The notes: generated by a model from the sequence alone, not told the origin. Shown: positions 19,501 to 26,544, numbered from the stretch's first letter. The stretch: DNA of 64,000 nucleotides from Chryseobacterium soldanellicola (GCF_900100115.1 NZ_FNKL01000003.1:953608-1017607); one strand, 5' to 3'. Numbers and translations are program-made.

Positions 19501-19940
19501 TGACCATAGGCGCTGCAGGAGGTACACCACCTTATGAATATTCTTTGGACGGCATAAACTGGCAGACGTCCGGTGTTTTCTACAATGTACCGCGCGGAAA
19601 TCATATTGCGTACGTAAGAGACACCAAAAACTGTAAGGTTGTGGAAAGACCTTTTGTGATTATCAATTTAATTAATACGATTACTCCAAATGGCGACGGT
19701 TACAATGACAACATTGATTATTCCGCGTTAATGGACAATGAAAATATTGTGTTCAGAATTTTTGACCGATACGGAGCAGAAATTTTCAGAGGAACGCCTA
19801 CCAACAGATTTACCTGGGACGGAACTTTAGGCGGAAGACCTGTAAGCACAGCAACTTACTGGTATTTTATCACCTGGTCTGAATTCGGTGGTACTACCAG
19901 CGTAAAATATACAAGCTGGCTGTTGGTAAAACATCGATAA
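16539..19940 (+). CDS. T9SS type B sorting-domain protein with IgGFc-binding-like N-terminus (array member 4)
   Basis: 1133 residues, signal peptide MKKILSFLFILSIFASTFAQ, then LDREHWFAPMVDRTG. The IgGFc-like region has ILATEDNTTVTITGY, LNKGQSYIIDGIGN, GFIGAKITANKPINVTNGN, ILMDQSVPVERLGSEFALVK and FIPALNCYLPKQINELG. Then come an Ig-like segment (YDTYQWYVNGNLIPGATG), several modules, and the type B sorting end (ITPNGDGYNDNIDYSAL...FDRYG...ATYWYF). The block FCDDNVDGTVNITLSDI and the following module match member 1 (LCDDNFDGTVNVSFSTI) rather than members 2 and 3. Surface-exported, probably adhesive. Confidence 0.88.
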   Translation: MKKILSFLFILSIFASTFAQLDREHWFAPMVDRTGNPNPYQKLYLSTNRTTPFPVSIYNNNVLIATVNISKNNPQKVDILRQYIITTQQADLFTPTSKGLYIKADFPFYANLRFSVFNHAEIITSKGIPSTGKTFYAASAPISVTNSILNFMLGILATEDNTTVTITGYKPTVQFSNGTTGVTNPTLTFTLNKGQSYIIDGIGNIAGNFDGFIGAKITANKPINVTNGNFNGQYAGNFPGSSDILMDQSVPVERLGSEFALVKGNGRIGSHMEGAIVIATEDNTQIFVNNEIPPVATINTGQYFVVPDSKYAIQSTTHANLYLRTSKNAYVYQILAGDSNTTNEIATGGFNFIPALNCYLPKQINELGFINENFVHSNNNPTGILTIPTKLNLITERGANVTVNGVTPPAATGPFSMTGTNNWVTYGIPNVTGTLTIVSDKAITAGINAGSDAVGYGGFFAGFPTQPVILKSGGDCVPGIILTVDPIIYDTYQWYVNGNLIPGATGSSHTPTQPGYYTCSVTMGSCAPLVSEQYKVLNCTRLTHEIYDVCTDKIITPTFSSSTQTPVVSTVAIVTPPTLGTATINPTTGVITYTVTNPGTTGTDTFTYTFCGNDPDFPDCETVTVTINIQALIVTNVTLNACNINGQGTFNLTTANVTNNNPVTITYYPTLLDAQNENAAALISTPTTYQAPAGTIVYAVVKNNVGGCKAIAEITLNLYNLAIVVDNYNGVFCDDNVDGTVNITLSDITQIVLNNPAYFVNVRYYASLADATAGNTNTLPNNWSYTAATTIYIRVDSPDGCQPVIKALNFSVGAKIQLIKTSVITSVCDDDLDGIKQVDLAQFISQFTIDPLVTYTFHGSLADAQNDVSPLNNPINLTGTQTIYIRFEKNGVCPEIGSINITIKAPKSSSILVDKEICPGAKTTLDAGPNFESYLWSTGATTSSITNVPAGNYWVDLTYGGCVYRQYVNVIASPLPSIVSIEINGSTVTIGAAGGTPPYEYSLDGINWQTSGVFYNVPRGNHIAYVRDTKNCKVVERPFVIINLINTITPNGDGYNDNIDYSALMDNENIVFRIFDRYGAEIFRGTPTNRFTWDGTLGGRPVSTATYWYFITWSEFGGTTSVKYTSWLLVKHR

Positions 19941-20071
19941 GTGAATATTTTTAATCATATTAAGAATTATATAAAACCTTATAACATTCATTAACACTTT
20001 TCTCATAAAGTTTAATATAACTTTAACCACTTTTCAGAACATCTGTCATTATAAATTGCTGTATTTCTCCG

Positions 20072-20079
20072 TAATTTTG
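20072..20079 (+). promoter_or_regulatory. -7 element for the CarboxypepD_reg-like gene
   Basis: TAATTTTG followed by C, only 8 bp before ATG 20088, so the transcript would have almost no leader. Confidence 0.5.
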
Positions 20080-20087
20080 CCAATTAT

Positions 20088-20876
20088 ATGAAGAAACTTA
20101 TTACTTTATTGCTATTAGTTTTTCTGGCAAAAATTAATGCACAAATATATTCCGGACAAGTATTTTTAAGGGATAATTCGGTGTTGTATCTTAATCAGGT
20201 ATATGTTACCAATTTAAATGCACAAAAAACAGTACTTACCGATTACAACGGTGATTTCAGCATTCAGGCAAATCCGGGAGATGTAATTCGTTTTACTTCT
20301 ATTATTACTGAAAGAAAAGATATCAGCCTTACCCCTCAAATGATGGGTCCGAAAAATTTAATTGAATTAAAAATCGCTTACCATGATATCCAGGAAGTGG
20401 TCATCAACAGATTCAGGCCAACCGGAAATCTAAGGTATGATGTAAATGCTTTAAGAAAAGAAGATAAAGGATTAGCCATTAAAAAAGTCATCGGCTTACC
20501 CGAACCAAAAGGAGACGGAACTTCTCCGCAACTTCCTGTAGCCGGTTTGCGAGATGGCGGACTTACCTTCAGCTTAGAAAGTATTTATGATATTTTATCA
20601 GGTGAAAGAAAAAAGAAGCAACGGTATGTCGCCTATGAGAGAATGAACAGCTCTGTCACTCAGATTAAAAATTATCTGGGAAAAGATTATTTTACAAAAT
20701 TCAAAATTCCTGAGAATTTGATTGATAATTTCCTTCAATTCGTTTATACTTCAGAAAATATTGATCCTTATATCATGTCGGGTAATTTTGAAGCGGTAAA
20801 AATCCCCATTGAAAAATATCTGCCTATTTATCAAAGAAGATTAAGAAACTCTCATCTTCAGGAAGTTATAAAATAA
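20088..20876 (+). CDS. Secreted carboxypeptidase-regulatory-like domain protein
   Basis: 262 residues with a signal peptide (MKKLITLLLLVFLAKINAQ). Residues about 20-95 form a CarboxypepD_reg-like beta-sandwich: IYSGQVFLRDNSVLYLNQVYV, LTDYNGDFSIQANPGDVIRFTS, then a K.LIEL strand. The rest is polar and alpha-rich (IQEVVINRFRPTGNLRYDVNAL, YVAYERMNSSVTQIKNYLG) and ends without a T9SS signal. Such proteins are common in Flavobacteriia and often lie near outer-membrane systems. It follows the T9SS array in the same direction after 147 bp. No catalytic residues were recognised; function unknown. Confidence 0.75.
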   Translation: MKKLITLLLLVFLAKINAQIYSGQVFLRDNSVLYLNQVYVTNLNAQKTVLTDYNGDFSIQANPGDVIRFTSIITERKDISLTPQMMGPKNLIELKIAYHDIQEVVINRFRPTGNLRYDVNALRKEDKGLAIKKVIGLPEPKGDGTSPQLPVAGLRDGGLTFSLESIYDILSGERKKKQRYVAYERMNSSVTQIKNYLGKDYFTKFKIPENLIDNFLQFVYTSENIDPYIMSGNFEAVKIPIEKYLPIYQRRLRNSHLQEVIK

Positions 20877-21078
20877 TGATGCTTATTATCAGCTTAAAAG
20901 AGATGTATTCATGAATTTTACAGTACCCATCTTTTTGATTTTATAGAAATATGTTTAATTTTATCTCACAAATGAGTGTCTTAAAATAAAATTGTTTTTC
21001 TATCGTTATACAATTTTAGAATTAATAGCCGGGGCACAAATTAAGAAAAAAAGTATATCTTTAACTTAATATTAGTGA

Positions 21079-21861
21079 ATGAAAAAGTTACTTTTACTCT
21101 TTAGTACAATGTTGTTGATCGGTACTCTTTCTGCTCAGAAGCAGGGGAAAGATTACAGTAATATTTTAAAAAGCAAAAGCATTTACGAGATTAATGCTTT
21201 CCTTCGCGATGCACATCCGGATGATCCCAGAAGATCTGTTCTTAAGCCCCGTGTGATGGAAATGATGAGAGAATATATAAAAAATGCTCATCCCGCAGAT
21301 CAAAAGGTAAAGCAAATGCAGGAATGGCTTGCGATGCTCAAAAGAAGGCCTTCTACAAAAATCTCTTTCGATGAGATGAATGCCATTATCAAGCAAAAAC
21401 AAATCGCAAAATATAAAGCTGAGCTGGCTGCAGGAAAATCTCTTGCCGTTTATACACCAAGTACTCCGCAGAATGCAATTGTTGTAAATACTCCCGCAAC
21501 AACTACTGCTGCTGCAATTCCCGATTCGGAAGCACAGGAATTTAATATGCTGATGGCAGATAATCCTGTGGAACACAAAAATAAAACCGTAAAAATATTA
21601 AACTCCCTGTTCGACAATGACCCGACGACCAAGGAATGTATCGTGATGATCGAAAATAAATCCGACTGCAATATTATCGTAAGAATGGAAAGCACGGGAA
21701 CCATAAAATACAGACTTCCCGTTCCTGCGCACGGAGATAATTCTGTTGTGGTACAAAAAGGGGACTATCTTTTTACAAGCGTTGTCTGCGGCGCTCAATA
21801 TGCTTCTCAAAAAACAATTCAAAAGCCGATTATGGTAGCTTTAGGAAATCCAGGCAAATAA
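21079..21861 (+). CDS. Secreted protein of the four-member paralogue family (DUF6759-like)
   Basis: 260 residues with a signal peptide (MKKLLLLFSTMLLIGTLSAQ). The N-terminal block reads KSIYEINAFLRDAHPDDPRR followed by SVLKPRVMEMM (about 32-62) and recurs in the 22826 protein (IREIESFLATAHKEDPRR, SVLKPK). An Ala/Pro/Thr linker follows. The C-terminal domain (about 165-257) has KTVKILNSLFDNDP, IENKSDCNIIVRM, VPAHGDNSVVVQKGDYLFTS and VCGAQYASQK, the signature shared with the proteins at 5070, 22826 and 23491. A weak -7 word (TATCTTTA, near 21053) lies upstream. Function unknown. Confidence 0.8.
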   Translation: MKKLLLLFSTMLLIGTLSAQKQGKDYSNILKSKSIYEINAFLRDAHPDDPRRSVLKPRVMEMMREYIKNAHPADQKVKQMQEWLAMLKRRPSTKISFDEMNAIIKQKQIAKYKAELAAGKSLAVYTPSTPQNAIVVNTPATTTAAAIPDSEAQEFNMLMADNPVEHKNKTVKILNSLFDNDPTTKECIVMIENKSDCNIIVRMESTGTIKYRLPVPAHGDNSVVVQKGDYLFTSVVCGAQYASQKTIQKPIMVALGNPGK

Positions 21862-21897
21862 AATTCAGTTAAATATCAAGATTTTAAGGTCTTTTTG

Positions 21898-21917
21898 AGG
21901 TTAAAAACCTGTTTTTA
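21898..21917 (+). terminator. Short terminator before trmB
   Basis: Stem AGGTT / AACCT (21898-21902, 21906-21910) followed by GTTTTT. Small but well placed. Confidence 0.45.
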
Positions 21918-21930
21918 GCTGTAATTTTGT

Positions 21931-21938
21931 TACTTTTG
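21931..21938 (+). promoter_or_regulatory. -7 element for trmB
   Basis: TACTTTTG followed by C, 20 bp before ATG 21959. Confidence 0.55.
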
Positions 21939-21958
21939 CAGGATTTCATATTTGACTC

Positions 21959-22636
21959 ATGGGTAAAAACAAATTAGCAAGATTTACAGAAAATAAAATA
22001 CTTCCAAATGTTATTCAGCCAACAAGAGAAGAAGCCTTAAATGGTTTCGAACTTAAAGGAAATTGGAGAAAAAATTTCTTCAAGAATGACAATCCGATTG
22101 TTCTTGAACTAGGCTGCGGAAAAGGAGAATATTCTGTAGGGCTTGCTAAAACATTTACAGAAAAAAACTTTATCGGCATCGATATCAAAGGAGCCAGATT
22201 TTGGTTTGGCGCCAAAGAAGCGGTTGAAAATAACATGACCAATGTTGCTTTTTTACGCTCCCAAATAGAATTGGTAGACAATTTTTTTGGCGAAAATGAA
22301 GTCGATGAAATCTGGATCACATTCCCTGATCCCCAAATCAAATACAGACGTACAAAACACAGGCTTACCCACCCTGATTTCTTAGAAAGATATAAAAAAT
22401 TCTTAAAGCCAGGCGGAATCGTTCATTTAAAAACTGACTCTGAGTTTTTACACGGCTATACCTTGGGTTATTTACAAGGTGCTGGTTATGAAATAATTGC
22501 AGCGCACCATGATATTTATGGAGCTCCGGAATTTGATCCCGGAACTGAACATTTAAGAGATATAAAAACATATTATGAAGAATTGTTTTCCGCGAAAGGA
22601 AAAACAATCACTTACATTAAATTCAGAATTAATTAA
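21959..22636 (+). CDS. trmB: tRNA (guanine-46-N7)-methyltransferase
   Basis: 225 residues, class I SAM-dependent methyltransferase making m7G46 in the tRNA variable loop. LELGCGKGEYSVGLA (about 50-64) is the SAM-binding motif, FIGIDIKGARFW follows, and WITFPDPQIKYRRTKHRLTH (about 120-139) is the TrmB signature containing the catalytic Asp. LKPGGIVHLKTDSEF completes the fold. Length is normal. It sits, unrelated in function, among the secreted paralogue genes with its own promoter. Confidence 0.95.
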   Translation: MGKNKLARFTENKILPNVIQPTREEALNGFELKGNWRKNFFKNDNPIVLELGCGKGEYSVGLAKTFTEKNFIGIDIKGARFWFGAKEAVENNMTNVAFLRSQIELVDNFFGENEVDEIWITFPDPQIKYRRTKHRLTHPDFLERYKKFLKPGGIVHLKTDSEFLHGYTLGYLQGAGYEIIAAHHDIYGAPEFDPGTEHLRDIKTYYEELFSAKGKTITYIKFRIN

Positions 22637-22742
22637 CACACAATAAAAACAGATGAAAAATAAATTTAACAATTCCGTTTACTTTACAATTTAAACCAAA
22701 ACATACATTTTAAATGAAAATTTTCATTTAAAAATCGTTAGG

Positions 22743-22757
22743 CTGTAAATTTTACAG
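22743..22757 (+). terminator. Possible terminator between trmB and the next gene
   Basis: Palindrome CTGTAAATTTTACAG followed by TCTTGT; AT-rich stem and no proper T run, so weak. Confidence 0.35.
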
Positions 22758-22825
22758 TCTTGTATGAGCATGTTTTAAATGTCCCTAAACACAAACAAAG
22801 AATTAATTCACACAAAAAACACCCA

Positions 22826-23458
22826 ATGAAAAAAAAATCCCTCATTATTTCGTTACTTATAACGCTCATATCATGCGGCACAGCTGATGTTTCAAAAAAC
22901 ATTTTAGAAACTAAAAATATTAGAGAAATTGAATCATTCCTAGCAACAGCGCATAAGGAAGATCCCAGAAGAAGCGTTTTAAAACCCAAATTAATCGCTC
23001 TGAAAAATGAAGAATGGACAAAAGGTAAGAAAAATGCAAAGCCTATGCAGGCAAGGCCTATCCTATCCGAAATCCCCAACAGCGTCATGAAAAACTCGAA
23101 TGAAGCAGAAGAGTTTAAACGTCTGATCGCTTCAACCTCCGGGCAGCATAAAGATAAAACCACGAAGCTTTTGAATACAATGTTTAACGAAGATATTAGC
23201 AGTAAAGAAGTAATTATTTTATTCAAAAACCAATCGGATTGCAATCTTGTGATGAAAATTCAAGGAAAAGAATTCTACAATATGGCAATTCCTTCTCACG
23301 GAGAAAATTTTATTGTGATCAATAAAGGCAGCTATACGTTAACAAGCAATGTTTGTGACGTTTTATATTCTTCGCGGAAAGACATTAATAAGAGTATATT
23401 TTTAACCATAAATAACCCAGAAAAAGTTGAGAATAAAACGATTTCTATGAAAAATTAA
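22826..23458 (+). CDS. Lipoprotein of the four-member paralogue family (DUF6759-like)
   Basis: 210 residues from ATG 22826. The open frame extends to a TTG at 22760, but the lipoprotein signal peptide begins at 22826 (MKKKSLIISLLITLISCG, lipobox LISC with Cys17). The N-terminal block IREIESFLATAHKEDPRR then SVLKPK and the C-terminal domain (KTTKLLNTMFNED, FKNQSDCNLVMKI, IPSHGENFIVINKGSYTLTS, VCDVLYSSRKDI) both match the 21079 protein. Unlike that protein it would be membrane-anchored. It is 32 bp upstream of another family member, so the two are probably co-transcribed. Function unknown. Confidence 0.8.
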   Translation: MKKKSLIISLLITLISCGTADVSKNILETKNIREIESFLATAHKEDPRRSVLKPKLIALKNEEWTKGKKNAKPMQARPILSEIPNSVMKNSNEAEEFKRLIASTSGQHKDKTTKLLNTMFNEDISSKEVIILFKNQSDCNLVMKIQGKEFYNMAIPSHGENFIVINKGSYTLTSNVCDVLYSSRKDINKSIFLTINNPEKVENKTISMKN

Positions 23459-23490
23459 TTTTACCTACATTTATACTCAAATATTATCTA

Positions 23491-23943
23491 ATGAAGAAAT
23501 TCCTGTTCTGCAGTTTTTTATTGCTTCTATTAGCAAATTGCAGTGTAAATCACCATACGAAGGTACCTCCAAAAGCCCCAATTTCAAAGCCAAAGCCAAA
23601 ACCGGCCGTTTCCAATACCAGCAAAATATCGCAGGCAGAGCTGGAATACAGTAATTTAATAAAAACATACAAACCTGAAACCGCCGAAGTGCTTACAGAT
23701 ATTTTAAACGGCTCAGATGGTCCTACAACTTCAATAAGAATAGAAAATCTTTCCAGATGCAATATGGTTTTAACAATCAGCGGAAATAATTATTTTAAAA
23801 AAATACCAATTGCCAGCGGTAAAATTGGCTCAGCAATGGTTCCCAAAAACCAGAATTACAATTTATCCGGAACAATATGTAATTCTGTTTATCAGAAAAC
23901 TAAGTTTATATCAAGCTCTTCCAGTATCAAAATTTCAAATTAA
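23491..23943 (+). CDS. Short lipoprotein of the same paralogue family
   Basis: 150 residues with a lipobox signal peptide (MKKFLFCSFLLLLLANCS, LANC). A Pro/Lys-rich linker (KVPPKAPISKPKPKPA) replaces the N-terminal helical block of its relatives. The C-terminal part keeps the family pattern in weaker form: AEVLTDILNGSDGP, IENLSRCNMVLTISGNNYF, IPIASGKIGSAMV, YNLSGTICNSVYQKTKF. The NGEN motif is degenerate (SGKIG). It is the shortest and most diverged of the four. Likely co-transcribed with the upstream gene. Function unknown. Confidence 0.75.
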   Translation: MKKFLFCSFLLLLLANCSVNHHTKVPPKAPISKPKPKPAVSNTSKISQAELEYSNLIKTYKPETAEVLTDILNGSDGPTTSIRIENLSRCNMVLTISGNNYFKKIPIASGKIGSAMVPKNQNYNLSGTICNSVYQKTKFISSSSSIKISN

Positions 23944-24004
23944 ACGAAATTTTAAAGCTTAAAATTTTATTTTTCCTTTCTATGTGAGATATTCAATATT
24001 TTAT

Positions 24005-24012
24005 TATATTTG
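24005..24012 (+). promoter_or_regulatory. -7 element for the double-glycine peptide gene
   Basis: TATATTTG, 59 bp before ATG 24071; the leader in between is A-rich. Confidence 0.5.
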
Positions 24013-24070
24013 AATATATTACTGCGGAATCCGAAAAGCATACAGAGTAGGAAAATTACAAACTAAAACC

Positions 24071-24250
24071 ATGAAAAATTTAAAAAAAGTTTCAAGAAAC
24101 GAATTAAAAACAATTAAAGGAGGTTACAGAAGCTGCCTTGACGGGTGTAACCTGGAAGCAGGTGAAATATGCTGCGGCGGTGTTTGCAGAATCGGCATCG
24201 TTTATCAAGACCCCAATAATCCGGATATTACATTTGTGAAATGTCCTTAA
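24071..24250 (+). CDS. Double-glycine leader, cysteine-rich peptide (bacteriocin-like)
   Basis: A 59-residue peptide. The leader MKNLKKVSRNELKTIKGG has the typical Bacteroidota precursor form (K-x-LxRxxLKxIxGG), where a peptidase-containing ABC transporter cuts after GG. The predicted 41-residue core starts YRSC and has six cysteines in the pattern C-x3-C-x8-CC-x3-C-x18-C, ending KCP. Similar small genes in Chryseobacterium are annotated 'bacteriocin-like protein'. No transporter, maturase or immunity gene lies nearby, so it is an orphan substrate, a signal peptide, or a product handled elsewhere in the genome. It has its own promoter motif and terminator. Antimicrobial activity is not shown. 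Confidence 0.75.
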   Translation: MKNLKKVSRNELKTIKGGYRSCLDGCNLEAGEICCGGVCRIGIVYQDPNNPDITFVKCP

Positions 24251-24265
24251 AATATTGAAAAATAA

Positions 24266-24293
24266 AAAACCGCTAAACTTATTTAGCGGTTTT
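24266..24293. terminator. Bidirectional terminator between the peptide gene and rpsB
   Basis: Perfect 12-bp stem AAAACCGCTAAA / TTTAGCGGTTTT with a CTTA loop, between convergent genes. Confidence 0.92.
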
Positions 24294-24316
24294 AATATTT
24301 TAAAGAAAATCTTTAA

Positions 24317-25078
24317 TTATTCAGCATCAAAATCAGCATCTTTATCAGCAGATACTACTTCTCCTTCTTCTTTAGATTTTTCTTTGTCAGCTTTTCTTTG
24401 AGACTGACCATCTTTGATAGATTCTGAAACAATGCTCAGGATCATATCGATAGATTTAGAAGCATCATCGTTTCCTGGGATAACGAAGTCTACTTTTCTA
24501 GGGTCAGAGTTTGTATCAACAATACCGAAAACCGGGATACCTAATTTCTTAGCTTCAGTTACCGCGATGTGTTCTCTCATGATATCTACAACGAAGATCG
24601 CAGAAGGAAGACGCACCATGTCAGAGATAGAACCTAAGTTTTTCTCTAGGTTAGCTCTTTGTCTGTCAACCTGTAATCTTTCTTTTTTAGATAAAGTTTC
24701 GAACGTACCGTCTTTTTTCATTTTGTCGATAGAGTTCATTTTCTTTACAGCCTTTCTGATCGTAACGAAGTTCGTTAACATACCACCTGGCCATCTTTCT
24801 GTAATATAAGGCATATTAAGTTCAGAAGCGTGTTTTGCAACGACTTCTTTCGCCTGCTTCTTAGTAGCTACGAAAAGAACTTTTTTACCTGCAGAAGTTA
24901 ATTTTTCTAAAGCGCTGCACGCTTCGTCCAATTTAACTGCTGTTTTATGTAAGTCTACAATGTGAATACCATTTTTCTCCATAAAAATGTACGGAGCCAT
25001 ATTTGGATTCCACTTTCTAGTCATGTGACCGAAGTGTACACCAGCCTCTAGAAGGTCTTTTACATTTGCTTTTGCCAT
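24317..25078 (-). CDS. rpsB: 30S ribosomal protein S2
   Basis: 253 residues. The start MAKANVKDLLEAGVHFGHMT, then RKWNPNMAPYIF, KVLFVATKKQAKEVV, ERWPGGMLTNF, DIMREHIAVTEAKKLGIPV and VDTNSDPRKVDFVIPGNDDA are S2 signatures. A charged, low-complexity tail (KADKEKSKEEGE...) is usual in Flavobacteriia. It is the last gene of rplM-rpsI-rpsB on this strand, 208 bp after rpsI. tsf, normally next, is missing here and lies at 5932 on the other strand. Confidence 0.97.
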   Translation of the reverse strand: MAKANVKDLLEAGVHFGHMTRKWNPNMAPYIFMEKNGIHIVDLHKTAVKLDEACSALEKLTSAGKKVLFVATKKQAKEVVAKHASELNMPYITERWPGGMLTNFVTIRKAVKKMNSIDKMKKDGTFETLSKKERLQVDRQRANLEKNLGSISDMVRLPSAIFVVDIMREHIAVTEAKKLGIPVFGIVDTNSDPRKVDFVIPGNDDASKSIDMILSIVSESIKDGQSQRKADKEKSKEEGEVVSADKDADFDAE

Positions 25079-25180
25079 GTTTTCTGTTTTTGTTAGTTTA
25101 CTTTCCGTTTCTTAAACAATCAACAACTTCTTTAGATGGGAGAAGTGTTTGGATGCTAAACGTAACGGGCAAAGTTGCTG

Positions 25181-25285
25181 TTGGCTTATTGCTTTTGGCA
25201 ACTGGCTTCCCAGCTTAGGGTTAAAAAATAATTTTTTAAAAATTTTTCTAAAGCTATTCGCCATAAGCCAATAGCCATACGCTTT
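25181..25285. repeat. Two heptad-periodic tracts in inverted orientation (rpsI-rpsB spacer)
   Basis: 25181-25208 reads in 7-bp steps TTGGCTT ATTGCTT TTGGCAA CTGGCTT. 25251-25285 reads AAGCTAT TCGCCAT AAGCCAA TAGCCAT ACGCTTT, largely the reverse complement of the first, so the two tracts form an imperfect inverted pair around an AT-rich middle. It lies in the transcribed spacer between two ribosomal protein genes, where it could fold into a long hairpin. Confidence 0.6.
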
Positions 25286-25286
25286 T

Positions 25287-25673
25287 TTAACGTTTTGAGA
25301 ATTGGAATCTCTTTCTTGCTTTTTTCTGACCTGGTTTCTTTCTTTCCACCATTCTTGCGTCTCTTGTAAGTAAACCAGCTGGCTTCAAAGCTAATCTGAA
25401 TTCAGCATTGATTTCGCATAAAGCTCTTGAAATACCTAATCTGATAGCTTCTGCCTGACCTGTATTACCACCACCGAAAACATTTACGGTAACGTCATAC
25501 TGACCAACAGTTTCAGAAAGGATAAACGGCTGGTTTAATTTATAAACCATCACGTCTGTAGAGAAATAAGTTGCAGCATCTTTACCGTTTACTGTAATCA
25601 CACCAGAACCTGGCTTTACATAAACTCTAGCTACAGAAGTTTTTCTTCTTCCGATTTTGTGAACTATAGACAT
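25287..25673 (-). CDS. rpsI: 30S ribosomal protein S9
   Basis: 128 residues. [18 protein letters not shown] near the N-terminus, [23 protein letters not shown] in the middle and the basic tail [19 protein letters not shown]...RFQFSKR are diagnostic of S9; the C-terminal SKR reaches the P-site tRNA. It is 6 bp downstream of rplM in the usual rplM-rpsI pair. Confidence 0.97.
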   Translation of the reverse strand: MSIVHKIGRRKTSVARVYVKPGSGVITVNGKDAATYFSTDVMVYKLNQPFILSETVGQYDVTVNVFGGGNTGQAEAIRLGISRALCEINAEFRLALKPAGLLTRDARMVERKKPGQKKARKRFQFSKR

Positions 25674-25679
25674 AATTAA

Positions 25680-26135
25680 TTATTTAAATTCGTTAACATT
25701 AATTGTTGTAGGCTGTTGCGCTTCATGCTTGTGCTCAGTTCCTTCATACAAATAAAGGTTTTTAAGCAATGCAGATCCTAATCTGTTTTTTGGAAGCATT
25801 CCTTTTACAGATTTTTCCAATACTTTTAAAGAATCTTTTTTCTGAAGCTCAGCAGCAGTCATAGACTTTTGACCTCCAGGATAACCTGTATGCCAGATAT
25901 AAGTCTTATCGTTCCACTTGTTTCCGGAAAGGGTAACTTTCCCAGCGTTCAAAACGATTACGTTATCACCACAATCTACGTGAGGTGTAAAGTTCGTCTT
26001 GTGCTTACCTCTCAAAATCTTTGCAACCGTAGAAGCTAGTCTTCCTAACGGCTGTCCTTCAGCGTCTACCACAACCCATTCTTTATTTGCAGTAGCTTTG
26101 TTCGCTGAAACAGTTTTGTAACTTAATGTATTCAC
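25680..26135 (-). CDS. rplM: 50S ribosomal protein L13
   Basis: 151 residues. WVVVDAEGQPLGRLASTVA, LRGKHKTNFTPHVDCGDNVI, NAGKVTLSGNKW, Y.WHTGYPGG and VKGMLPKNRLG are the L13 signatures. First gene of the minus-strand ribosomal operon, with a strong promoter at 26182-26210 and a short leader that contains a small hairpin. Confidence 0.97.
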   Translation of the reverse strand: MNTLSYKTVSANKATANKEWVVVDAEGQPLGRLASTVAKILRGKHKTNFTPHVDCGDNVIVLNAGKVTLSGNKWNDKTYIWHTGYPGGQKSMTAAELQKKDSLKVLEKSVKGMLPKNRLGSALLKNLYLYEGTEHKHEAQQPTTINVNEFK

Positions 26136-26166
26136 ACGTTTTAGTTAAAGATTAAACATAATTTTC

Positions 26167-26177
26167 CCCTAAAAGGG
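26167..26177 (-). promoter_or_regulatory. Small leader hairpin upstream of rplM
   Basis: CCCT-TTT-AGGG hairpin right at the predicted 5' end of the rplM transcript. Ribosomal operons often carry autoregulatory leaders and Bacteroidota L13 leaders have been proposed; this small stem alone does not prove one. Confidence 0.3.
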
Positions 26178-26181
26178 TGTG

Positions 26182-26210
26182 CAAAGGTACAAATATTTTT
26201 CAGACTGCAA
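26182..26210 (-). promoter_or_regulatory. Promoter of rplM-rpsI-rpsB
   Basis: Reading the minus strand: TTG (complement of 26208-26210), 18-bp spacer, TACCTTTG (complement of 26182-26189) followed by C. This fits the Bacteroidota -33/-7 consensus well. Confidence 0.75.
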
Positions 26211-26517
26211 AAACTTATTTCATTTTAATCCTAGAAAGTAAAGTCCGGTTAAACGATTCGACAAAACTCATCTATTATAATTATCTATGGCATAAATATT
26301 GTAAATAGTACTTCGATGAAAAAAATTTTTAGAAGATTCTAAAAACACAAATGATAAAGCAAAGAGTTTATCCGTTAAACTCTTTCTTTATCAATTTATC
26401 TGTAATGATCCTTAAAAAACCTTGATAATATAATTTTCTTGATTATTAAATAAATAAAAAAATCCAAACTTTATATTTAATTTAAATTCAAAAATATTTT
26501 TTCTTTTCTGAAATAAT
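26211..26517. other. AT-rich intergenic region between divergent genes
   Basis: The 26136-26544 gap holds the rplM promoter and leader on one side and the promoter of the DUF3667 gene on the other. The stretch between is AT-rich; no open frame, tRNA or stable hairpin was found. Confidence 0.6.
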
Positions 26518-26525
26518 TATATTTG
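26518..26525 (+). promoter_or_regulatory. -7 element for the DUF3667 gene
   Basis: TATATTTG followed by C, 19 bp before ATG 26545. Confidence 0.6.
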
Positions 26526-26544
26526 CTCCAAATCCTTACAGACC

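Noticed and set aside
20877..21078. Small gene in the 200-bp spacer before the 21079 gene
   Set aside because: No open frame with a credible start or protein-like composition on either strand.
23944..23975. Terminator after the short lipoprotein gene
   Set aside because: AT-only hairpin around AAATTTTAAAGCTTAAAATTT; too weak to call.
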